The notes beneath the pieces were generated by a model that saw only the letters and a program-made list of their open reading frames with translations, was not told the DNA's origin and did not search any database. The translations under genes and the position numbers were made by a program. From Lentisphaerota bacterium (GTDB lineage: Bacteria; Verrucomicrobiota; Kiritimatiellia; RFP12; UBA1067), in NCBI GenBank assembly GCA_015061665.1, contig SUWC01000016.1, positions 1-47,338 of the forward strand: DNA of 47,338 nt, in the 5' to 3' direction. Below, piece after piece: positions 41,934-47,338 of the stretch. The number at the start of each line of letters is the position of its first letter. Position 1 is the stretch's first letter.

Positions 41934-44195
41934 TCAGAGGTTCGCGAAAGGATTGCAGCTGAAGCCCGACGAACCGGGAGCCGAGAAGCTCATGGGCCTC
42001 GGCCGCCTCTCGCCGCGCGGCTGGCGCGGGAAGCCTGGCTTCGCCGCCGCTCCGGCAGACGCAGCCGCTCCGTAGACGGGATTCGTCTTCGCGCTCAGCG
42101 AAATGCGCCCGCGCGCAACGTCCACGCCGATTACGGTGACCGACAGCCTGTCCCCGGCCTTGACGACCTTCGCAGGATCGTCGACGTATGTGTCGGAGAG
42201 CTCCGAAAGATGGACTAGCCCGTCCTGATGCACCCCGATGTCCACAAACGCGCCGAACGCCGTGACGTTCGTGACGACGCCCTCGAGCTTCATGCCCTCC
42301 TTCACGTCCTCGATCTTCGTGACGTCCTCGCGGAACTTGGGCGGCTCGAACGTCGCGCGCGGATCGCGCCCCGGCTTCACAAGCTCGGCGACGATGTCCT
42401 TCAGCGTCGGCTCGCCGACTTCGTTCGTGATGTACTTGCGTACGTCGATCTTTGCGGCGGCGGACGCGTTCCCCACAAGCTCGTTGACCTTCATGCCAAG
42501 GTCCTCGGCCATCTGCCTCACGAGCGTGTAGCGCTCCGGATGCACGGCAGAGGCGTCCAGCGGGTTCAGTCCGCCGCGTATGCGCAGAAAGCCTGCGCAC
42601 TGCTCGAACGCCTTCGCTCCGAGTCCCTTGACGTCGAGAAGCTGCGAGCGCGACGTGAACTTGCCGTGCTCGTTGCGCCATTCGACGATGGACGCCGCAA
42701 GCTTCGCGCCGACTCCGGAAACGCGCTCCAGAAGAGGCGCAGAAGCCGTGTTCAGCTCCACGCCGACGCCGTTCACGCAGCTGACGACGACTTCGTCCAG
42801 CTTCTGCCCGAGAAGAGTCTGCTGGACGTCGTGCTGGTACTGTCCAACGCCGATCGCCTTCGGATCGATCTTCACAAGCTCCGCAAGCGGGTCCTGAAGG
42901 CGGCGTCCAATCGAAATCGCACCGCGCACAGTAAGGTCCAGGTCGGGGAACTCCTTGCGCGCGATCTCGCTCGCGGAATATACGGAAGCGCCCGCCTCAG
43001 AAACGCTGACGACGATGGGCGTCGGTATCTCGGGATGCTGGTCGTGGAGGCGCTTTAGCGTAGAGCGGACGAACGCCTCCGTCTCGCGCCCCGCCGTTCC
43101 GTTTCCGACGGCGATTGCCTCCGGTCGGTACTTGTTGACGATGAGGGCGATGGCCTTTGCCGACTCCTCCGGCTTCTGCTGCGGGAATATGACCGTCTTG
43201 CCGAGGTACTTGCCCGTGGCGTCCATCATAGCGACCTTGCAGCCGGTGCGTATGCCGGGGTCGATCGCGAGCACGGCCTTTTCGCCGAGCGGGGAGGCGA
43301 GCAGAAGGTGGCGAAGGTTCTCCGCGAACACCTCGACCGCCGCGCGGTCCGCCTCCATCTTCTTCTCCACCGTGACGTCGATCTCGCAGCTCGGCGCAAG
43401 AAGGCGCTTGTAGGCATCCTCTGCCGCCGTGCGGACGTTCGCGTCGCACTCCTCGTTCGCAGGCGCACCGCGCTCGGCGTCCACTAGCGACATGATTCCT
43501 TCAATGACAGGCTCGCGGTCAAGCTCCAGCTTCACCCAGAGCACGCCCTCCTTCTGTCCGCGCCTTATCGCCAGGTAGCGGTGGCTCGGAATCGCGGAGA
43601 TGGGCTCGGAGTAGTCGTAGTACTGCTCGAACTTCGTCGGCTCCGTCGGCCTGGGCGAGGCGACTTCGCTCTTGACGACGGACTTCGTCGCAAACTGCTG
43701 ACGGACGAAACCGCGCACGTTCGCCATGTCGGCTATGCGCTCAGCTACGATGTCGCGCGCGTACTGCAGGTCCTCGTCGGAGTGCCCTGCGGACATGACC
43801 CCTGTCCACATCTCCTCGGCGAGCGGCTCGAAGCCCTTCTCCTTAGCGATCTGCGCGCGCGTGCGGCGCTTCGGCTTGTAGGGCTGGTAGATGTCCTCGA
43901 GCGTCGTCTTGACGAAGCAATCAGCGATCTTCTTCTCGAGCTCCGGCGTAAGCTTGCCCTGCTCGGAAATCGACTTGAGTACGGTCTGCTTGCGGTCCTC
44001 GAGCTCCGTGTAGTACGCGAGGCGCTCCTGTATCTTCCCGATCTGCACCTCGTCCAGGTTTCCGTGGGCCTCCTTGCGGTAGCGCGCGATGAAGGGGACA
44101 GTCGAGCCGTCGGCAAGCAGCTTCTCCACGGCGGTTATCTGGTATGCTCCGACACCTATCTCGGAGCTCATCCTTGCGAGTATTTCGTTCGTCAT
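41934..44195 (-). CDS. tex: transcription accessory protein Tex (S1 RNA-binding)
   Basis: ATG 44195 begins MTNEILARMSSEIGV, the typical Tex start. A longer in-frame extension to 44843 runs into the next gene and is an artefact. The 753-aa protein has the helical N-terminal domain, a YqgF-like nuclease fold (AVLAIDPGIRTGCKVAMMD), a helix-hairpin-helix pair (RVSGVGAKLAASIVEWR, LLDVKGLGAKAFEQCAG) and a C-terminal S1 domain (EGVVTNVTAFGAFVDIGVHQDG). A basic Arg/Pro/Gly tail ends it. Tex binds nucleic acids and influences transcription in several pathogens. The exact reaction is unknown. The ribosome-binding site is weak. Confidence 0.95.
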   Translation of the reverse strand: MTNEILARMSSEIGVGAYQITAVEKLLADGSTVPFIARYRKEAHGNLDEVQIGKIQERLAYYTELEDRKQTVLKSISEQGKLTPELEKKIADCFVKTTLEDIYQPYKPKRRTRAQIAKEKGFEPLAEEMWTGVMSAGHSDEDLQYARDIVAERIADMANVRGFVRQQFATKSVVKSEVASPRPTEPTKFEQYYDYSEPISAIPSHRYLAIRRGQKEGVLWVKLELDREPVIEGIMSLVDAERGAPANEECDANVRTAAEDAYKRLLAPSCEIDVTVEKKMEADRAAVEVFAENLRHLLLASPLGEKAVLAIDPGIRTGCKVAMMDATGKYLGKTVIFPQQKPEESAKAIALIVNKYRPEAIAVGNGTAGRETEAFVRSTLKRLHDQHPEIPTPIVVSVSEAGASVYSASEIARKEFPDLDLTVRGAISIGRRLQDPLAELVKIDPKAIGVGQYQHDVQQTLLGQKLDEVVVSCVNGVGVELNTASAPLLERVSGVGAKLAASIVEWRNEHGKFTSRSQLLDVKGLGAKAFEQCAGFLRIRGGLNPLDASAVHPERYTLVRQMAEDLGMKVNELVGNASAAAKIDVRKYITNEVGEPTLKDIVAELVKPGRDPRATFEPPKFREDVTKIEDVKEGMKLEGVVTNVTAFGAFVDIGVHQDGLVHLSELSDTYVDDPAKVVKAGDRLSVTVIGVDVARGRISLSAKTNPVYGAAASAGAAAKPGFPRQPRGERRPRPMSFSAPGSSGFSCNPFANL

Positions 44196-44218
44196 TTGTA
44201 TCTGTTGTCTTGTCGCGC

Positions 44219-44737
44219 TCAGGCGATGGTATAGTGGTGAAGATTCTCTCCGTCGAAGTAGCCGAGCGAGCGGCGTGAACCGCCCTTGGGGAGCGAAACC
44301 GAGCCCGGGTTGAATATCGTGAGCCCGCACTCCAGCTTCTTCAGTTCGGGGATGTGGGTGTGCCCATGCGCGAGCACCGTCCCTATGCCGACGGGCGGCA
44401 GCTTGTATTCGTTCCAGAGATGCCCGTGGGTGAGGAAGAACTTCTCCTTCCCGGCGTCGACGATGGCATAGTCGCCCATCATCGGGAACTCGAGCAGCAT
44501 CTGGTCCACCTCGGCGTCGCAGTTGCCGCGAACGGCGACGATCTTGTCCTTTAGCGGGTTCAGCATGGCGACGACGCGCTCGGGATCGTAAAGGTTGGGC
44601 ACGCCGTTGCGGGGACCGTGGTAGAGCATGTCGCCGAGGATCGCGATCTTGTCGTAACCCAGCGCCTCGCCCACCTTGAGCGCCGCCTCCAGCGTGGACG
44701 GCACCCCGTGTATGTCGCTCAAAAACAGTATTCTCAT
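44219..44737 (-). CDS. yfcE: YfcE/MJ0936-type metallophosphoesterase
   Basis: This 172-aa calcineurin-like phosphoesterase has all metal motifs: SDIHG (7-11), GDMLYHGPRN, GNCDAEVDQ, THGHLWNE and AHGHTHIPE. The fold and size match E. coli YfcE, a manganese-dependent phosphodiesterase of unknown natural substrate. A TATAAT box ends 8 bp before ATG 44737 with no ribosome-binding site, so the mRNA is probably leaderless. It lies 23 bp upstream of tex on the same strand and the two may be co-transcribed. Confidence 0.93.
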   Translation of the reverse strand: MRILFLSDIHGVPSTLEAALKVGEALGYDKIAILGDMLYHGPRNGVPNLYDPERVVAMLNPLKDKIVAVRGNCDAEVDQMLLEFPMMGDYAIVDAGKEKFFLTHGHLWNEYKLPPVGIGTVLAHGHTHIPELKKLECGLTIFNPGSVSLPKGGSRRSLGYFDGENLHHYTIA

Positions 44738-44745
44738 GGCGATAT

Positions 44746-44751
44746 ATTATA
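44746..44751 (-). promoter_or_regulatory. -10 box (TATAAT, preceded by TTTGG) 8 bp upstream of yfcE
   Basis: TTTGGTATAATATATCGCC leads directly into the start codon on the minus strand. This is the same motif and spacing class as the proB and rfbB boxes. Confidence 0.65.
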
Positions 44752-44806
44752 CCAAACTTGCCGCAGTCCGTGTGACGCAGGCAAATTTGTCCAGGGGCGT
44801 TACGGC

Positions 44807-44837
44807 CGGTGGGGCCGGAAAGCGAAATTCCCCACCG
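44807..44837 (-). terminator. hairpin after the ADP-ribosylglycohydrolase gene
   Basis: CGGTGGGG (44807-44814) pairs with CCCCACCG (44830-44837) around a 15-base loop. It lies just after the stop at 44854. No T-tract follows, so this is a moderate candidate. Confidence 0.45.
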
Positions 44838-44853
44838 CATCACTCATGCCGGT

Positions 44854-45681
44854 TCAATCTCCCGCGCCACAATATCTCTGCTCGAAATTCTGCAATGTTT
44901 CAATCAGTCTCGCGTCAAGGAACGTCTCGGCCTTGGCTCGAATGCCATGGGGAACGCCGTAGTACGCGCCCGCCACAGCGCCGCAGATCGCGCCTATGGT
45001 GTCCGAGTCGCCGCCTATCGAAATCGCGTTGCGGATCGCATCCTCGAAAGACGTCGACTCGAAGAACGCCTCCAACGCCTGCGGGACGGACCCCTGGCAC
45101 GAGACGTCGAACTCGTATGTCGGCCTTATCTCGTCGAGAGTGAATCCGAGCGGATAGTAGTCGCGAACGACAACCGCCTTTATCTCCTCCATCGTCTTGC
45201 CCATCCGCGCAAGGAAAGTCGCGACAGCCGTTGCCTCCGCGCCCTTGATGCCCTCGGGGTGGTTGTGCGTTACTTCCGTGACGGCGCGCGACATCGCCTT
45301 CACCTCGTCGAGCGTCCGGCCAGCCCAGCCGCACGCGCTCACGCGCATCGCCGCGCCGTTTCCCCAGCTGTTGTAGGGCTGCGGCGCATCGTCGCGAAGC
45401 CAGCTGCGGAACGCTCCGCCATACCCTGCGTGCGGATAGCGGCGCCCAAACTCCTGCATGCTCATGATGGCCTCTGCCGACAGCGCGTCATATGACCCTC
45501 CGCCAGCCTCGCGCCACTTCAAGATGGCGCCAGCGACAGCGAGCGTCATCACCGTGTCGTCCGTGAAGCAACACGGATGCCTCGACTCGTACTCCCCTTT
45601 CAAGAACGTGAACTCTTTGCTCTTGCGGTTGCGCCACTCAAACCGCGATCCAACGATGTCGCCGACTATCGCGCCTATCAT
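44854..45681 (-). CDS. ADP-ribosylglycohydrolase (DraG/ARH-like)
   Basis: This 275-aa protein starts MIGAIVGDIVGSRFEW and has the paired metal sites of the ADP-ribosylglycohydrolase fold: FTDDTVMTLAVA (about 39-50), THNHPEGIKGAEATA, and GGDSDTIGAICGAVAGAYYG near the C-terminus. AAGGAG precedes the ATG. These enzymes remove ADP-ribose from protein or nucleic acid or cleave small ADP-ribosyl compounds. There is no dinitrogenase reductase or ART gene nearby to name a target. Fic proteins AMPylate rather than ADP-ribosylate, so the nearby fic gene does not supply one. Confidence 0.9.
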   Translation of the reverse strand: MIGAIVGDIVGSRFEWRNRKSKEFTFLKGEYESRHPCCFTDDTVMTLAVAGAILKWREAGGGSYDALSAEAIMSMQEFGRRYPHAGYGGAFRSWLRDDAPQPYNSWGNGAAMRVSACGWAGRTLDEVKAMSRAVTEVTHNHPEGIKGAEATAVATFLARMGKTMEEIKAVVVRDYYPLGFTLDEIRPTYEFDVSCQGSVPQALEAFFESTSFEDAIRNAISIGGDSDTIGAICGAVAGAYYGVPHGIRAKAETFLDARLIETLQNFEQRYCGAGD

Positions 45682-45762
45682 CTTTTTTCTCCTTTACATT
45701 TAATACTCGCCGCCCGCGGCGAAATCTTACACGATCTTTTCACAATTCCGAATACGGCGACT

Positions 45763-46030
45763 TTACCATCCGGCGCCGGCCTTGCGCAGGACGCTTGACC
45801 TTCTGTAAATAGCCGTAGTAGCAGGAGCCTCCTGTTTCCATTCGGCCTTTACCCTGCTAGAATTCCCGCCCTTGGCGGGTAGCTACGGTGTCCCCTCACT
45901 GCATCGCCTTCCTTGACGAATGCGAGAGTATTATCGCATATCCCTATGGCCGCGAACACAACTCTCTCTGAATGTTCGAGTATGTAGCGATTGCGGATGG
46001 CGGCCGTTCGTACATCACAATCTGTGTGGT
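45763..46030 (-). pseudogene. gene remnants, possibly DprA/SLOG-like and TnpB-like tails
   Basis: Two minus-strand frames look protein-like but lack starts. The first ends at 45849-45851 and includes AAIRNRYILEHSERVVFA, then GICDNTLAFVKEGDAV. It is similar in style to the RNRxIAxLSDxVVV segment of DprA-like nucleotide-binding proteins. The second ends at 45763-45765 and reads NSSRVKAEWKQEAPATTA. A KQE motif after a Cys- and Gly-rich tail is common at the C-terminus of IS200/IS605 TnpB proteins. A TAG precedes it in frame. Both calls rest on short patterns and may be wrong. The region is better described as decayed mobile or accessory DNA. Confidence 0.3.
45813..45888 (-). ncRNA. candidate structured RNA, three-way junction of 76 nt
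   Basis: Three stems nest exactly. The closing stem pairs 45813-45818 with 45883-45888 (CCGTAG/CTACGG). One arm pairs 45819-45825 with 45853-45859 (TAGCAGG/CCTGCTA). A second arm is CCCGCC (45865-45870) with GGCGGG (45874-45879) and a 3-nt loop. CAGGAGCCTCCTG gives an alternative hairpin inside the first arm. The strand is assigned minus only because the remnant frames run that way. It is not a tRNA: there is no T-loop or anticodon arm. Confidence 0.35.
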
Positions 46031-46045
46031 CTTGCTCATTCTTTT

Positions 46046-47155
46046 TTATGCCACAATCCAGCGTCCGAATTTCTTGCCGCCCTCACGCTTGATGAGATTA
46101 GCATCCCTCAACTGACGAACGATCTTCTCAATCGCCTTTACCGTCAATCCCAATGCATTAGCAAGCTCAGCTTGCGTCAAATCAGGCTGCTTGCGCAAAA
46201 GGCACAACACCTTATCCCTACTTTTATCCCTACTCTTAACCCTACTTTCTTCCCCTGCCTCATATGCTTCACCCTTGGCCTTCAGTGTCCGAAGAATCTT
46301 GTCAAGCATGAACTCAATGAACGGAGCGATGTCCATGTCGTGTTCTTCAACCGCCCGTATCGCGGCATAATACTCCGACTGATGCGCCCATACGATGTTC
46401 TCAATTGGCGCGCCGTAAAAGAGCGGATTCCACGAGCCAAGCAACACGGTCTGCCAAAGGCGTCCAGTGCGCCCATTGCCGTCTGGAAATGGATGAATGT
46501 CCTCAAAGCACCAGTGAAAGACGCAACTCTTTATAAGCACTGGCTCATCGGAATCGGCAAGCCACGCAAACAAATCATCCATCAGTCCTGGAACGAGTTC
46601 AAAACGCGGAGCAAGATGCACGACTTCACCCGCGCCATTCATCACCCCCACGGCACACTTGCGGAATTCGCCCGGACGCTCAACAAGCCCCTTCGTCATC
46701 AACGCGTGCGCCTTTAAGAGATCCTTAACCGAATACGCATTGAACGACTCGATCTTCGCATAGGCGCGATGGGCACCTTTCACTTCGTCGATTTCGCGCC
46801 GGGTTGCCGCCACGCGCTTCCCCGCCAGCACGGCTGTGATCTGCTCCTCGGTCAGCGCGTTTCCCTCGATGGCCGTCGTCCCACGAATCGTACGAATGTG
46901 ATTGAGCTTTCTGAGCCGCGCGCCATCAGGCCCCTCCATCACGATTTTGCATCGTTCTAATGCGGCGACAATCTCCATAATGAGCCGCATAGCCCGGCTC
47001 CCATAATACTGGGTCGTCGCATACTTCTCGATTATGTCCTTGCCCAAATTCCAATAGAACTCCAGGAGCGCCGAATTAACCGAAACGGCGGCCTTCTTCT
47101 CCACCGCCCGTCGCTTGATCGCCTCTATCGTGTCATCTCTCTGCGGCATCGCCAT
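46046..47155 (-). CDS. Fic-domain protein with DUF1016-like N-terminus and winged-helix C-terminus
   Basis: ATG 47155 (MAMPQRDD) has GGTGGAG upstream and gives 369 aa. Residues about 10-52 (KAAVSVNSALLEFYWNLGKD) resemble the start of DUF1016/YhcG proteins. Residues 60-290 are a Fic protein: T93-x3-E97-G98 in RGTTAIEGN is the class II inhibitory motif, and HPFPDGNGRTGR (221-232) is the complete catalytic motif. Residues 313-369 are a winged helix (LTQAELANALGLTVKAIEKI). Fic enzymes usually transfer AMP from ATP to protein hydroxyls, held in check by the inhibitory Glu. A charged linker, SRVKSRDKSRDK, is encoded by three 12-bp repeats (46216-46251). It follows another winged-helix gene by 48 bp and probably belongs to a mobile stress or defence module. 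Confidence 0.88.
   Translation of the reverse strand: MAMPQRDDTIEAIKRRAVEKKAAVSVNSALLEFYWNLGKDIIEKYATTQYYGSRAMRLIMEIVAALERCKIVMEGPDGARLRKLNHIRTIRGTTAIEGNALTEEQITAVLAGKRVAATRREIDEVKGAHRAYAKIESFNAYSVKDLLKAHALMTKGLVERPGEFRKCAVGVMNGAGEVVHLAPRFELVPGLMDDLFAWLADSDEPVLIKSCVFHWCFEDIHPFPDGNGRTGRLWQTVLLGSWNPLFYGAPIENIVWAHQSEYYAAIRAVEEHDMDIAPFIEFMLDKILRTLKAKGEAYEAGEESRVKSRDKSRDKVLCLLRKQPDLTQAELANALGLTVKAIEKIVRQLRDANLIKREGGKKFGRWIVA
46216..46251 (-). repeat. three 12-bp repeats in the Fic linker
   Basis: CCCTA recurs at 46216, 46228 and 46240 with a 12-bp period. The repeat encodes SR(V/D)K units. Since 12 is a multiple of three, copy-number change would alter linker length without breaking the frame. 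Confidence 0.75.
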
Positions 47156-47203
47156 AGTCTCTACTCCACCATTTCCACTCCAACAATGAGGTCTGTCCAT
47201 CCA

Positions 47204-47338
47204 TTATTCAACGACTTCCCAATGGCCCCCGTATTTGGTGCCAACGCGCCGGATTGCATTACCTTCCTTCAGCTTTTGGAGATGCCACTTGATTCCGTCT
47301 GGCGACAATCCGATTTCCCGTGACAAGGCAGACCTAGA
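47204..47338 (-). CDS. winged-helix DNA-binding protein, C-terminal end (cut by window edge)
   Basis: The last 44 codons of a minus-strand gene enter from the right edge and stop at TAA 47204-47206. The visible sequence, SALSREIGLSPDGIKWHLQK then RRVGTKYGGHWEVVE, is a helix-turn-helix with wing. This ending is common in AlbA/schlafen-type ATP-binding proteins and in Fic proteins with a C-terminal winged helix. It lies 48 bp ahead of the fic gene and may be in the same operon. Confidence 0.6.
   Translation of the reverse strand, partial: SRSALSREIGLSPDGIKWHLQKLKEGNAIRRVGTKYGGHWEVVE

Larger units (their letters stand above)
45682..46045. other. 364-bp region without an intact gene
   Basis: The region holds the ribosome-binding site and leader of the ADP-ribosylglycohydrolase gene (about 45682-45720). 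Beyond that are the remnant frames and the structured-RNA candidate described separately. No intact frame with a start site is visible. Confidence 0.7.

Noticed and set aside
41934..44843. 969-codon minus-strand frame containing tex
   Set aside because: The N-terminal extension lies over yfcE in another frame. Tex starts at 44195.
45813..45888. tRNA gene
   Set aside because: Size fits, but there is no acceptor-end pattern, T-loop consensus or seven-base anticodon loop on either strand.

Overview
The window is GC-rich DNA from a Gram-negative, probably anaerobic bacterium of the PVC superphylum (Kiritimatiellota, Verrucomicrobiota or Lentisphaerota, most likely a gut lineage). This placement is inference. 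It rests on an LptD outer-membrane protein with a full mre/rod elongasome, a GTP-type PEP carboxykinase beside a sodium-pumping oxaloacetate decarboxylase, very large secreted beta-helix/PKD proteins, pectin catabolism genes, and a sigma54 activator together with a sigma54 promoter. No rRNA or confidently identified tRNA is present to settle the taxonomy.

Left part (1-13.5 kb), an accessory region. It starts with the end of an HU-like gene whose last codons lie in a 49-bp tandem duplication, then a small possible lipoprotein. A non-coding stretch of about 770 bp follows, containing a dense array of 18 CTAG tetranucleotides, many spaced 9 bp apart. After a stub of a glycoside hydrolase family 3 gene come a 2230-aa secreted beta-helix/PKD protein made largely of four 458-aa tandem units, a GH50-like glycoside hydrolase, a chimeric pseudogene, and a convergent 929-aa paralogue of the giant protein carrying only one such unit.

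Middle left (13.5-25 kb). Two Hsp20 chaperones sit behind a near-perfect sigma54 promoter with upstream dyads. A pectin catabolism operon (DUF4861 protein, an apparently exported KduI, KduD) and dTDP-glucose dehydratase follow. A tightly packed minus-strand operon then runs proB, a Mur ligase-HAD fusion, an SDR, a PL10 pectate lyase, a GAF-type sigma54 activator and mnmA, with gaps of 0-10 bp.

Centre (25-34.5 kb). This is one minus-strand envelope operon: mreB, mreC, mreD, mrdA (PBP2), rodA, rng (RNase E/G) and lptD. Most junctions overlap, and a TTGACA-17-TAAAAT promoter lies in front of mreB.

Right (34.5-47.3 kb). GTP-PEP carboxykinase is divergent from a hisI-oadG-oadA-oadB cluster that ends in a clear terminator, suggesting C4-dicarboxylate fermentation coupled to sodium export. 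Then come a YggU family gene with coaB, tex, a YfcE-like phosphodiesterase and an ADP-ribosylglycohydrolase. The right end looks mobile or defensive: a gene-remnant stretch with a potential three-way-junction RNA fold, a Fic protein carrying a DUF1016-like N-terminus, and the end of a winged-helix protein cut by the window edge.
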